Notes under the pieces: generated by a model
The model's input: the letters and a program-made list of their open reading frames with translations, nothing else
What the model was told of the DNA's origin: nothing
Database searches by the model: none
In this document: positions 1 to 7,793 of the stretch, one piece after another
How positions within the stretch are numbered: position 1 is the first letter of the stretch
How the letters are laid out: each line of letters begins with the position of its first letter
DNA from: Micromonospora sp. NBRC 110009
GTDB lineage: Bacteria > Actinomycetota > Actinomycetes > Mycobacteriales > Micromonosporaceae
Assembly (NCBI RefSeq): GCF_030518795.1
Contig: NZ_CP130427.1
Span: forward strand, 2,294,001 to 2,358,000
DNA length: 64,000 nucleotides
Direction: 5' to 3'
Position numbers and translations under genes: made by a program

Positions 1-588
1 CCGGCTCACGCCGAACACCGCAACCGAGGCGGCGAGCACGTCGGTGGCGTCGGAGCCCTCGCCGACCAGCACCCCGGCCACCCCGGCCGGATGATCGTCG
101 GCCACCGCGTACGCGACGGTGAGGGCGAGCGCCGTCTTGCCGACCCCGGCGAGGCCGACCAGGGTCACCACCGGATGCTCCGCGCCCAGCAGGGCGGCCA
201 CCTCGGCGACGTCGCGGTCCCTGCCGATCAGCGGGACCGGCTGGGGCAGCGCGATCGGCGTACCGGATCCCGGGGCGCCGGTGCCCGGGAGGTGCGGCGA
301 GGCCGGGTCGGGTCCGGCGGTCTGGACTGGGGCCGGTCGGGCCGCGGCGAGGAGCTCCTGCCGGGCGGCGCCGGTCAGCCGGAGCGCGTCGGCGAGCAGG
401 TCGACGGTGGTGCGCTGGGGTCGCGCGGAGCGACCCCGCTCCAGATCTCGGACGGTCCGCACGCCGATGCCGGCCCGGGCGGCCAACTCCGCCTGGGTGA
501 GGCCGGCGGCGAGCCGGTGCCCGCGCAGCAGATCGGGCAGCCGGCCTCGGCCACCCGGGCTCCGCGAACGATCATGATCCGGAGTCAT
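1..588 (-). CDS. XRE-family regulator with NB-ARC-type ATPase domain (partial, 3' end outside window)
   Basis: An open frame of 196 codons runs from ATG at 588 off the left edge with no stop. Residues about 17-75 form a helix-turn-helix (LAAGLTQAELAARAGIGVRT, then DLERGRSARP). After a Pro/Gly-rich linker a P-loop follows near residue 148 (GLAGVGKTALAL). HTH plus P-loop is the layout of actinobacterial STAND regulators, in which nucleotide binding switches DNA binding; the sensor repeats would lie beyond the window. It is divergent from nothing visible: its 5' end faces the 3' end of the acyl-CoA dehydrogenase gene. The target is unknown. Confidence 0.85.
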   Translation of the reverse strand, partial: MTPDHDRSRSPGGRGRLPDLLRGHRLAAGLTQAELAARAGIGVRTVRDLERGRSARPQRTTVDLLADALRLTGAARQELLAAARPAPVQTAGPDPASPHLPGTGAPGSGTPIALPQPVPLIGRDRDVAEVAALLGAEHPVVTLVGLAGVGKTALALTVAYAVADDHPAGVAGVLVGEGSDATDVLAASVAVFGVSR

Positions 589-712
589 GGGCACGAAGAG
601 TACGGATCGCCTCCGGCGCGTCACAGCCGATCGTCGGCCAGCCGACCGTTCACTGCCGATTTCCGACAGACGGACGACGCGCCCGGGCCGGACGACCCGG
701 GCGCGCCTCGCG

Positions 713-1867
713 TCACATGCCCAGGTCGCGGGCGATGACCATGCGCTGCACCTCGCTGGTGCCCTCGCCGATCTCCAGGATCTTGGCGTCCCGCCAGAAG
801 CGGGCCACCGGGTACTCGTTCATGAAGCCGTAGCCGCCGTGGATCTGGGTGGCCTCGCGGGCGTTGTCCACGGCGATGGTGCTGGCGTGCAGCTTGGCGA
901 TCGCCGCCTGCCGCTTGAACGGCTCGCCGGCCAGCATCCGGGCGGCCGCGTCGTAGTAGGCCAGCCGGGCGGTGTGCGCCTTCAGCTCCATGTCGGCGAT
1001 CTTGAACTGAATCGCCTGGTAGTTGCCGATCGGCTGGCCGAAGGCGTGGCGCTCCTTGGCGTACTTGATCGACTCGTCGACGCAGCCCTGGGCGAGGCCG
1101 ACCGCCAGGGCGGCGATCGCGATCCGGCCCTCGTCGAGGATGCGCAGGAACTGAGCGAAGCCCCGGCCGCGCTCGCCGAGCAGATTCTCCGCCGGCACCC
1201 GGCAGTCGTCGAAGGTCAGCTCGTGGGTGTCCGAGGCGGTCCAGCCGACCTTGGAGTAGCCGGGCGCGACCGTGAACCCGGGCGTGCCGGACGGGACGAT
1301 GATGGTGGACAGCTCCTTCGAGCCATCCGGCTTCGTCCCGGTGACCGCGGTGACGGTGACCAGCGCGGTGATGTCGGTGCCCGAGTTGGTGATGAACGCC
1401 TTCGAGCCGTTGATCACCCACTCGTTCGTCGACACGTCCAGCACCGCCCGGGTCTGGGTGCCGCCCGCGTCCGAGCCGAACCCCGGCTCGGTCAGCCCGA
1501 AGCCGGCCAGCGCCTCGCCGCTGAGCAGCTTCGGCAGCCACCGCGCCCGCTGCTCGTCCGTGCCGAACCGGTAGATCGGCATCGCGCCGAGGGAGATCGC
1601 CGCCTCCAGGGTGATCGCCACGCTGGAGTCGACCCGGGCCAGCTCCTCCAGGGCCAGGCAGAGCGCGAAGTAGTCGCCGCCCATCCCGCCGTGCTCCTCG
1701 GGGAAGGGGAGGCCGAACAGGCCCATCTTGCCCATCTGGCGGATGATCTCGTACGGGAAGGTGTGCCGCTCGTAGTGCTCGGCGATGGCCGGGGCGACCA
1801 CCTCGCGGGCGAAGTCCCGCACGCTCTCCCGCAGCGCCTCTTGTTCCTCGCTGAGCCGGAAGTCCAT
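713..1867 (-). CDS. acyl-CoA dehydrogenase
   Basis: This 384-residue FAD enzyme would oxidise an acyl-CoA to the 2,3-enoyl-CoA in the cytoplasm. The three family parts are present: N-terminal helices (about 6-118), middle beta domain (about 122-215, with GLTEPGFGSDAGG) and C-terminal helical domain (about 229-378, with ERHAFGQPIGNYQAIQFK and ATQIHGGYGF). The catalytic Glu of the short-chain/methylacyl type is E368 in EIGEGTSEVQ. Directly upstream in the same orientation is a carboxyltransferase gene, and HMG-CoA lyase and biotin carboxylase genes follow further upstream, so a role in leucine/isovalerate or branched-chain acyl-CoA breakdown is likely. Isovaleryl-CoA dehydrogenases use a Glu elsewhere, so the exact substrate is open. 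Confidence 0.93.
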   Translation of the reverse strand: MDFRLSEEQEALRESVRDFAREVVAPAIAEHYERHTFPYEIIRQMGKMGLFGLPFPEEHGGMGGDYFALCLALEELARVDSSVAITLEAAISLGAMPIYRFGTDEQRARWLPKLLSGEALAGFGLTEPGFGSDAGGTQTRAVLDVSTNEWVINGSKAFITNSGTDITALVTVTAVTGTKPDGSKELSTIIVPSGTPGFTVAPGYSKVGWTASDTHELTFDDCRVPAENLLGERGRGFAQFLRILDEGRIAIAALAVGLAQGCVDESIKYAKERHAFGQPIGNYQAIQFKIADMELKAHTARLAYYDAAARMLAGEPFKRQAAIAKLHASTIAVDNAREATQIHGGYGFMNEYPVARFWRDAKILEIGEGTSEVQRMVIARDLGM

Positions 1868-1947
1868 CTGATCCTCCTGATGGGACGCCTGTGTGGACGG
1901 GCCGCCGGGCGCTCGTGACGCCGGGTCGGATGGTGCGGGTCGGGTGG

Positions 1948-3498
1948 TCAGACCGGGGTGACGCCGTGCCGGCGCCGGGAGAAGTGCCGCTCCTTGCCGC
2001 GGGCGGCGGCGAACCGGCGAACCAGCTCGGCGCGCAGCTCGTGCGGCTCGACGATCGCGTCGACGACCAGCTCGCTGGCGAGCCGGACGATGTCGATGTC
2101 CCGCTCGTACTCCTCGCGCTTGGCGGCGACGAAGGCGGCCCGCTCGGTCTCGTCCTCGATCGCGGCGATCTTGTTGGCGTAGACCGCGTTGACCGCGGCC
2201 TCCGCGCCCATCACCGCGATCTTGGCGGTGGGCAGGGCGATCGTGGCGTCCGGCTCGAAGCCGGGGCCGGCCATCGCGTAGAGGCCCGCGCCGTACGCCT
2301 TGCGGACCACCACGCAGATCTTGGGCACGGTCGCCTCGGAGATCGCGGTGATCATCTTGGCGCCGTGCCGGATGATGCCCTGCTTCTCCACCGCGCTGCC
2401 GACCATGAAGCCGGGCACGTCGCTCAGGAACAGCAGCGGCACGTTGAACGCGTCGCAGAGCTGGACGAAGCGGGTCGCCTTGTCGGCCGAGTCGACGAAG
2501 AGCACCCCGCCCTTGAACATCGAGTTGTTGCCGACCACCCCGACGACCTCGCCGTTCAGCCGGCCGAAGCCGATGGTCAGCTCCTTGGCCCAGAGCGCCT
2601 GGATCTCGAAGAAGCTGCCCTCGTCGAGCAGGCCCTTGACGTACCGGCGCATGTCGAAGGCCTGCCGCTCGCTGGCCGGGACCAGCGCCGCCAGGTCGGC
2701 CTTCTCGGACGTTTCCACGGCGGGCGCCGCCGGCGGGTCCTGCTTCCAGTTCGCCGGCAGGTACGACAGGTAGCGCTTGACCACGTCGAGCGCCTCGGCC
2801 TCGGTCTTGCAGAGGAAGTGCCCGACGCCGGACTCGGCGCAGTGCACCTTGGCCCCGCCCATCGCCTCCAGGGTGGTCTTCTCGCCGGTGACCATCTCGA
2901 CCATCCGGTCGGAGCCGAGGTACATGCTGGCGTTGCCGTCCACCATGGCCACCACGTCGCAGAACGCCGGGATGTACGCCCCGCCCGCCGCGCTCGGCCC
3001 GAACAGGGCGCAGACCTGCGGGATGGAGCCGGAGGCGCGGACCTGGTTCCAGAAGATCTTGCCGGCGCCGCGCCGGCCGGGGAAGAGCTCGACCTGGTCG
3101 GTGATCCGGGCGCCGGCCGAGTCGACCAGGTAGACCATCGGCACGCCGGTCGCGTACGCCCGCTCGATGATCCGGATGATCTTCTCGACGGTGCGCGCCC
3201 CCCAGCTGCCCGCCTTGACCGTGGAGTCGTTGGCCATCAGGCAGACCGGGCGACCGTCGATGGTGGCGGTGCCGGTGACCACGCCGTCGGCGGGCAGGCC
3301 CTCGGCGAGGGCGTTGGCGTAGAGGCCATCCTCGACGAAGGAGCCCTCGTCGACCAGGAGCGCGACCCGCTCGCGGGCGAAGAGCTTGCCCTTGGCGGCG
3401 TTCGCCGCGTGGTACTTGTCCGCACCGCCCGCCTTGGCGCGCTTGCGCAGCTGCTCCAGGGCCTCACCGTCGAGCGTCACGCCGACTCCCATTGCCAC
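1948..3498 (-). CDS. acyl-CoA carboxylase carboxyltransferase (beta) subunit
   Basis: This 516-residue protein belongs to the AccD/PccB/MccB family and would move the carboxyl group from carboxybiotin to an acyl-CoA. Both crotonase-like halves are present. The first half contains YLVDSAGARITDQVELFPGR and FGPSAAGGAYIPAFCD; the second contains FLSDVPGFMVGSAVEKQG and RKAYGAGLYAMAGPGFEPD. Length and the SAGGAYIPA loop fit methylcrotonyl-CoA carboxylase-type subunits. The start could be the first or third codon (MAMG). A 10-bp palindrome lies 32 bp upstream. The matching biotin carboxylase is encoded at 5746-7083, separated by a TetR, a rhodanese and an HMG-CoA lyase gene. Confidence 0.93.
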   Translation of the reverse strand: MAMGVGVTLDGEALEQLRKRAKAGGADKYHAANAAKGKLFARERVALLVDEGSFVEDGLYANALAEGLPADGVVTGTATIDGRPVCLMANDSTVKAGSWGARTVEKIIRIIERAYATGVPMVYLVDSAGARITDQVELFPGRRGAGKIFWNQVRASGSIPQVCALFGPSAAGGAYIPAFCDVVAMVDGNASMYLGSDRMVEMVTGEKTTLEAMGGAKVHCAESGVGHFLCKTEAEALDVVKRYLSYLPANWKQDPPAAPAVETSEKADLAALVPASERQAFDMRRYVKGLLDEGSFFEIQALWAKELTIGFGRLNGEVVGVVGNNSMFKGGVLFVDSADKATRFVQLCDAFNVPLLFLSDVPGFMVGSAVEKQGIIRHGAKMITAISEATVPKICVVVRKAYGAGLYAMAGPGFEPDATIALPTAKIAVMGAEAAVNAVYANKIAAIEDETERAAFVAAKREEYERDIDIVRLASELVVDAIVEPHELRAELVRRFAAARGKERHFSRRRHGVTPV

Positions 3499-3529
3499 CG
3501 GCCGCCTCGTGAGCGCGCCGACCGACCTG

Positions 3530-3539
3530 AACGATCGTT
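3530..3539. promoter_or_regulatory. palindrome AACGATCGTT upstream of the carboxyltransferase gene
   Basis: A perfect 10-bp palindrome lies 32 bp before the ATG at 3498, in the non-coding gap. TetR-family regulators of acyl-CoA catabolism often bind AAC(n)GTT palindromes, and a TetR gene belongs to the same cluster at 7167-7793. Binding is inferred from position only. Confidence 0.4.
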
Positions 3540-3619
3540 AGGCTAGCGCATCCACGCCTCCTCCGGCGAGCCACCGGGCCGCGGCGCCCGGAGCGGCCAT
3601 CAGCGGCGCGCACCCGGGG

Positions 3620-4261
3620 TCAGCCGGTGAGGGCGTCGGCGAGCGCCAGCACCCCCGCCCGCAGCCGCTCGTCGCCCACCTCGTCCCGCACCCCGCGTAC
3701 GTGCTCGGCGGCGAGGGGGGCCAGCAGGGTGTGCGCGTCGGCCGCCGGGTCCTCGCGCCCGGCCAGCAGGAGCGTCACGTGACGGTGCCAGAACCGGTAG
3801 GCACCGATCCGGTAGCGCGCGCCCGGCGAGGCGGTCTCCGACATCAGGACGAGGTCGAGATTGGCGAGCAGGTAGTCGAGGTAGGCGGCGACGAACGCCC
3901 GGAGCCGGTCGCGCGGCGAGGGCGCCTCGCCGGCCGGGCCGGGCCCGAGCGGGGCCGGGCCGAAGAGGATCGCTTCCTGGAGTGCGCGTTCCTGCTGATC
4001 GAGGAGCGCCACGGCCAGGCCCGCCTTGTCACCGAACCGGCGGAACAGCGTTCCCTTGCCGACTCCGGCGGCGGCGGCCACCGCGTCCATCGAGACCGCC
4101 TCCACCCCGCGCTCCCGGAAGAGCGCGGCAGCCGCGTCCAGGACGGCCGCCCGGTTGCGCGCCGCGTCGGCCCGCTCGCGCGGGGGTGCGGTACGCAACA
4201 CCAGCAGTTCCGCCGGAGGGGTGGCGAAAACGGACTGCGGTCCGTTAACGTTCGGAGGCAT
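3620..4261 (-). CDS. TetR/AcrR-family transcriptional regulator
   Basis: This 213-residue TetR protein has an N-terminal HTH at about residues 35-80 (AVSMDAVAAAAGVGKGTLFR, then FGDKAGLAVALL) and a variable ligand-binding C-terminus with HRHVTLLLAG. ATG at 4261 has no Shine-Dalgarno sequence. GTG at 4201 (codon 21) is an alternative that would place the inverted repeat at 4229-4246 upstream of the gene instead of inside it. It is divergent from the rhodanese gene at 4297, and two similar operators lie in the shared region, so it probably represses itself and the rhodanese. The ligand cannot be told. Confidence 0.9.
   Translation of the reverse strand: MPPNVNGPQSVFATPPAELLVLRTAPPRERADAARNRAAVLDAAAALFRERGVEAVSMDAVAAAAGVGKGTLFRRFGDKAGLAVALLDQQERALQEAILFGPAPLGPGPAGEAPSPRDRLRAFVAAYLDYLLANLDLVLMSETASPGARYRIGAYRFWHRHVTLLLAGREDPAADAHTLLAPLAAEHVRGVRDEVGDERLRAGVLALADALTG
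4229..4246. promoter_or_regulatory. probable TetR operator 1 (AACGGAC-N4-GTCCGTT)
   Basis: An 18-nt inverted repeat with perfect 7-bp arms and a 4-nt centre. It shares the core CGGACT..(A/G)GTCC with the palindrome at 4266-4277. It overlaps the first codons of the regulator if the ATG at 4261 is used and precedes the gene if the GTG at 4201 is used. Confidence 0.6.
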
Positions 4262-4265
4262 AACC

Positions 4266-4277
4266 GGACTCTAGTCC
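4266..4277. promoter_or_regulatory. probable TetR operator 2 (GGACT-CT-AGTCC)
   Basis: A 12-nt palindrome with the same half-site as operator 1, 37 nt away centre to centre. It lies between the divergent starts of the TetR gene (4261) and the rhodanese gene (4297), where it could block both promoters. Confidence 0.6.
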
Positions 4278-4296
4278 ATTTACCCTGGAGGTTGCC

Positions 4297-4635
4297 ATGA
4301 CCACCCTCATCACCCGGGACGAACTGCGCGCCGCGATCGACGCCGGCACCGTGACCGTCGTCGACGCGCTCGGCGGGGAGTACTACGTCCAGCAGCACCT
4401 TCCCGGCGCGATCCCGCTGCTCGAGGCCGAGGTGGCCGAGCGGGCCGCCGCGCTCCTGCCCGACCGGACCGCCGCCATCGTCACGTACTGCTCGAACCCG
4501 AGCTGCCCGAACAGCGGCCGGGTCGCCGACCGCCTCACCGCCCTCGGCTACACCAACGTCCGCAAGTACGCCGCTGGCATCGAGGACTGGGTGACCGCCG
4601 GCCTTCCCATCGAAACCGGCGCCCTCACCCACTGA
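4297..4635 (+). CDS. single-domain rhodanese-like sulfurtransferase
   Basis: This 112-residue protein is one rhodanese fold. It has the VVDALGGEYYVQQHLPGAI segment (the usual D-R-x-x-E-F loop is degenerate), and an active-site loop with Cys65 followed by SNPSCPNSGR. The second Cys at 70 is typical of stand-alone rhodaneses. Such enzymes carry sulfane sulfur as a persulfide in the cytoplasm. A good ribosome site, CTGGAGG, precedes the ATG. It is divergent from a TetR regulator with twin operators between them, so it is probably induced. Its physiological sulfur acceptor is not evident. Confidence 0.88.
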   Translation: MTTLITRDELRAAIDAGTVTVVDALGGEYYVQQHLPGAIPLLEAEVAERAAALLPDRTAAIVTYCSNPSCPNSGRVADRLTALGYTNVRKYAAGIEDWVTAGLPIETGALTH

Positions 4636-4671
4636 CCCGCGCCAAACGCCGCACGTCGGGGCGAGCCCTGA

Positions 4672-4728
4672 CGATCAGAAGGTTCGCGTCCGTCCCGAGT
4701 CGGGTCCAGGACGCGAACCTCCTGATCG
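4672..4728. terminator. long hairpin between convergent genes (bidirectional terminator or palindromic repeat)
   Basis: Arms at 4672-4691 and 4709-4728 pair over 20 bp with one mismatch around a 17-nt loop. It lies between the 3' ends of the rhodanese (plus) and HMG-CoA lyase (minus) genes. There is no T-run. Arm length and the CGATC...GATCG ends resemble a dispersed palindromic element as much as a simple terminator. Confidence 0.6.
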
Positions 4729-4751
4729 GCGCTCAGCAGCCAGCCCCGAGC

Positions 4752-5672
4752 TCAGGCGGGCATCGGGGTGAGGCGGGTACGCGGGCCGGCCCGCAGCACG
4801 CCGGACGGGAGCTTCTTCCCGACCAGCTCCTCGGCCAGCTCGGCCGCCTCGATCAGGGCGTCCAGGTCGATCCCGGTGTCGATGCCCATGTCGTGCAGCA
4901 TGTGCACGGCCTCCTCGGTGGCCAGGTTGCCGCTGGCCCCCGGGGCGTACGGGCAGCCGCCCAGGCCACCCACGCTGGCGTCGAACTCGGTGACGCCCAG
5001 CTCCATGGCGGTCAGCATGTTCGCCAGGGCGGTGCCCCGAGTGTTGTGGAAGTGCAGCAGCACCGGGACGTGGGCGTTCCGGTCGCGGACCGCGGTGACC
5101 AGCTCCCGGACCCGGCGCGGCGTACCCATCCCGGTGGTGTCGCCGAACGCCACCCGGTCGGCGCCGTCCCGGACCACCCGGTCGACGATGCCGGCCACCC
5201 GCTGCGGGTCGACGTCCCCCTCGTACGGGCAGCCGAAGCTGGTCGCCACGATCACCTCGGCCCGCGCGCCCGCGCCGTGCAGCAGGTCGATCAGCTCGGC
5301 GATGTCGTCGAGGGACTCCTCCGTCGAGCGGTTGACGTTGCGCCGGTTGTGCGTGTCGCTGGCCGACACCACCACCTCGATCTCGGTGAAGCCCGCCGCC
5401 AGGGCCCGCTGCGCTCCCCGGGTGTTCGGGACCAGGGCCGAGTACCGCACCCCGTCGGCCTTCGCGGCCCGCTGCCACACCTCGTCGGCGTCCGCCATCT
5501 GCGGAATCGCCTTCGGATGCACGAAGGAGACGGCCTCGATCCGCCGCGCTCCGGTACGCGACAGCGCGTCGAGCAGCCGTACCTTGGCGTCGGTGGGGAT
5601 CGGGTCCTCGTTCTGGAGCCCGTCGCGCGGCCCGACCTCCCGGATGGAGACGAAGTCCGGCAGTTCCGCCAT
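4752..5672 (-). CDS. hydroxymethylglutaryl-CoA lyase
   Basis: This 306-residue TIM-barrel enzyme would cleave HMG-CoA to acetoacetate and acetyl-CoA, the last step of leucine breakdown. The N-terminal REVGPRDGLQN (11-21) holds the catalytic Arg/Asp, HFHN (207-210) supplies metal-binding His, and the family signature VGGLGGCPYAPGASGNLATE contains the catalytic Cys240. Length matches bacterial lyases. It lies downstream of the biotin carboxylase gene, with a strong hairpin in the 73-nt gap. An alternative, a related DRE-TIM aldolase, is unlikely given the intact signature. Confidence 0.95.
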   Translation of the reverse strand: MAELPDFVSIREVGPRDGLQNEDPIPTDAKVRLLDALSRTGARRIEAVSFVHPKAIPQMADADEVWQRAAKADGVRYSALVPNTRGAQRALAAGFTEIEVVVSASDTHNRRNVNRSTEESLDDIAELIDLLHGAGARAEVIVATSFGCPYEGDVDPQRVAGIVDRVVRDGADRVAFGDTTGMGTPRRVRELVTAVRDRNAHVPVLLHFHNTRGTALANMLTAMELGVTEFDASVGGLGGCPYAPGASGNLATEEAVHMLHDMGIDTGIDLDALIEAAELAEELVGKKLPSGVLRAGPRTRLTPMPA

Positions 5673-5693
5673 AAGGGGTCACCTCACTGTGAC

Positions 5694-5725
5694 GGTGGGA
5701 TGCTGGTTTCTCCCAGCATCCCACC
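5694..5725 (-). terminator. hairpin between biotin carboxylase and HMG-CoA lyase genes
   Basis: Perfect 13-bp arms (GGTGGGATGCTGG at 5694-5706 and its complement at 5713-5725) surround a 6-nt loop in the 73-nt gap. It may end transcription after the carboxylase gene, or act as a partial terminator or mRNA-stability hairpin that sets the ratio of the two products. Confidence 0.6.
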
Positions 5726-5745
5726 CGAGCCACGGGGCCGGATCG

Positions 5746-7083
5746 TCAGCGCATGCGGGAGACGATGCCCGTGTCGTAGTCGCCGGAGAGGAACTCAGGG
5801 TTCTCCAGCAGCTCGGCGAAGAACGGAAGGTTGTTCTTCGGGCCGGCGATCTCGAACTGGGCCACCGCGGCCCTGGCCCGCTCGACGGCCTCCGTCCGGT
5901 CCTTGCCGCTGACGATGAGCTTCGCCATCAGGCTGTCGTAGAACGGGGTGACCGTGTTGCCGGCCACGTAGCCCGAGTCGACGCGGACGCCCTCGCCGGC
6001 GGGCTCGTTCCAGGTGGTGATCGCGCCGGGCCCGGGGAGGAAGCGCTTCGGGTCCTCGGCGTTGATCCGCAGCTCGATGGCGTGCCCGCGCGGCGTCAGC
6101 GCGTCCGGGTCGAAGGTCGGGGCCAGGTCGGCGGCCACCCGCAGCTGCTCCTCGACCAGGTCGACGCCGTAGACGTACTCGGTGACCGGGTGCTCGACCT
6201 GGAGCCGGGTGTTCATCTCCAGGAAGAAGAACTCCTGCGTGGCGGGATCGAGCAGGCACTCGACGGTGCCGGCGTTGCGGTAGCCGACCGCCTCACCGGC
6301 CCGCACCGCCGCCGCGAGGAAACGCTCGCGCAACTCGGGGGAGACCGCCGGGGACGGGGACTCCTCGACCAGCTTCTGGTTGCGCCGCTGCACCGAGCAC
6401 TCCCGCTCGCCGAGGGCCACCACCCGGCCGTCCGCCAGGCCGAGGATCTGTACCTCGACGTGGCGTACCCGGGGGAAGTAGCGCTCGATCAGCACGGAGC
6501 CGTCGCCGAACATCCGCTCGGCGAACGAGCGGACCTTGTCGTACTCGGTGCGCAGCGCGGCCTCGTCGGTGGCCACCCCCATGCCCATGCCGCCGCCACC
6601 GGCCGCGGCCTTCACCATCACCGGGTAGCCGATCTCCGCGGCGGCGGCGACCGCCGCCGCCAGGTCTGCCGCCGGGTCGGTGGTGCCGGGCGCGACCGGC
6701 ACCCCGGCCGCCGCCATCAGGTTCCGGGCGTTGATCTTGTCGCCCATCGCGGTGATCGCGTCCGCGCCGGGTCCGACCCAGATCAGCCCGCTGGCCTCGA
6801 CGGTACGGGCGAACTCCGCGTTCTCCGACAGGAAGCCGTAGCCGGGGTGGACAGCCTGGGCGCCGGTCGACTTCGCGGCGGCGAGGATGGCCTCCACGTT
6901 CCGGTAGCTCTGCGCCGGGTTGGCCGGGCCGACGCAGACCGCCTCGTCGGCCTCGGTCACGAACGGCAGGCCGGCGTCGGCCTCCGAGTGCACCGCGATC
7001 GCGCGGATCCCGAGCTTCTTCGCGGTACGGATGATCCGGCGCGCGATCTCGCCCCGGTTGGCGATCAGCAGCGACTCGATCAT
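5746..7083 (-). CDS. biotin carboxylase (stand-alone, no biotin-carrier domain)
   Basis: This 445-residue ATP-grasp enzyme would carboxylate biotin with bicarbonate and ATP. It shows IESLLIANRGEIARRI at the N-terminus, the glycine-rich ATP loop KAAAGGGGMGMG, and the catalytic segment EMNTRLQVEHPVTE. I chose ATG 7083 over the upstream ATG at 7122 because family members begin with a few residues before LIANRGE and the extra 13 codons lie in a repeat element. The protein stops just after the biotin-carboxylase C-domain. The roughly 200-residue extension with the EAMKM biotinylation site found in MccA/PccA-type subunits is absent, and no carrier gene lies in the window. Confidence 0.93.
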   Translation of the reverse strand: MIESLLIANRGEIARRIIRTAKKLGIRAIAVHSEADAGLPFVTEADEAVCVGPANPAQSYRNVEAILAAAKSTGAQAVHPGYGFLSENAEFARTVEASGLIWVGPGADAITAMGDKINARNLMAAAGVPVAPGTTDPAADLAAAVAAAAEIGYPVMVKAAAGGGGMGMGVATDEAALRTEYDKVRSFAERMFGDGSVLIERYFPRVRHVEVQILGLADGRVVALGERECSVQRRNQKLVEESPSPAVSPELRERFLAAAVRAGEAVGYRNAGTVECLLDPATQEFFFLEMNTRLQVEHPVTEYVYGVDLVEEQLRVAADLAPTFDPDALTPRGHAIELRINAEDPKRFLPGPGAITTWNEPAGEGVRVDSGYVAGNTVTPFYDSLMAKLIVSGKDRTEAVERARAAVAQFEIAGPKNNLPFFAELLENPEFLSGDYDTGIVSRMR

Positions 7084-7091
7084 GGTCTGCA

Positions 7092-7152
7092 AGGAAGGGT
7101 CCCTTCTTAACGCCTCATGCATAGCCAGGGCCCCTTCTTAACACGCGTTAAG
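7092..7152. repeat. short palindromic repeat pair with GTTAAG inverted repeat
   Basis: Two near-identical 15-mers, GGGTCCCTTCTTAAC (7097-7111) and GGGCCCCTTCTTAAC (7128-7142), are 31 bp apart and each contains a GGG(T/C)CCC palindrome. The second runs into CTTAAC-ACGC-GTTAAG (7137-7152), a perfect 6-bp inverted repeat. From memory this sequence type is dispersed in Micromonospora genomes. It occupies the whole gap between the biotin carboxylase start and the TetR stop, so it may also act as operator or terminator. Confidence 0.6.
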
Positions 7153-7166
7153 CCGCACGCGGTGTA

Positions 7167-7793
7167 TCAGGCAGGATCGGTGGGGGCCAGCAGGGCGGCA
7201 AGCGTGGCGCCCCGCAGCAGCTCGGCCCGGCGCCGACGGTCCACCTCGCCGCCGAGGAACGGGGTGGAGTTCATCAGGCCGAACGCGGCGTGCGCGAGCA
7301 CCCGGGCCTCGCCGTCCGGCAGGCCGGGATGCAGCGCGGTCAGCACCGTCACCCACTCCTCGACGTACAGCCGCTGGAGGCGGCGGATCCGCCGGCGGGG
7401 CTCGTCCGGAAGCCGGTCCAGCTCATGCAGGTGCAGGGCGATCACGGCCGGGTTGGCGAGCGCGAAGTCGACGTGGAAGTCGATCAGGGACTCCAGCGTG
7501 CCGCGCGGGTCGTCGGGGTGGTTGGCGGCCCGCTCCCGGCCGCCGGCGAGCAGCCCCTCGCTGACCGGGATCAGCGCGGCGACGAGCATCGCCTCCTTGC
7601 CGGCGAAGTGGTGGTAGAGCGCCGGACCGGTGACCCCGGCGGCGGCGCCGATGTCGTCCATCGACACGCCGTGGTAACCGCGGGCGGCGAAGAGTCCGAC
7701 CGCGATCTCCAGGATCTCGTCCCGCCGGGACCGGCGACGGCCCGCACCCGTCGCGCCGTTCGCCGCGCCCCGCGCCTGCTGTTCCACCGCCAC
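7167..7793 (-). CDS. TetR/AcrR-family regulator of the acyl-CoA catabolic cluster
   Basis: This 208-residue regulator has an N-terminal HTH at about residues 25-70 (GVSMDDIGAAAGVTGPALYH, then HFAGKEAMLVAAL) and a C-terminal all-helical ligand domain. It is the first gene of the minus-strand run that continues into biotin carboxylase and HMG-CoA lyase, 84 nt away. In actinobacteria TetR proteins at this position repress branched-chain acyl-CoA breakdown and respond to acyl-CoA; that role is inferred here from position. A CTTAAC-N4-GTTAAG palindrome in the adjacent gap is a possible operator. Confidence 0.9.
   Translation of the reverse strand: MAVEQQARGAANGATGAGRRRSRRDEILEIAVGLFAARGYHGVSMDDIGAAAGVTGPALYHHFAGKEAMLVAALIPVSEGLLAGGRERAANHPDDPRGTLESLIDFHVDFALANPAVIALHLHELDRLPDEPRRRIRRLQRLYVEEWVTVLTALHPGLPDGEARVLAHAAFGLMNSTPFLGGEVDRRRRAELLRGATLAALLAPTDPA

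Noticed and set aside
587..1918. Long plus-strand frame antisense to the acyl-CoA dehydrogenase
   Set aside because: Composition follows from GC bias of the real gene on the other strand; no domain or ribosome site.
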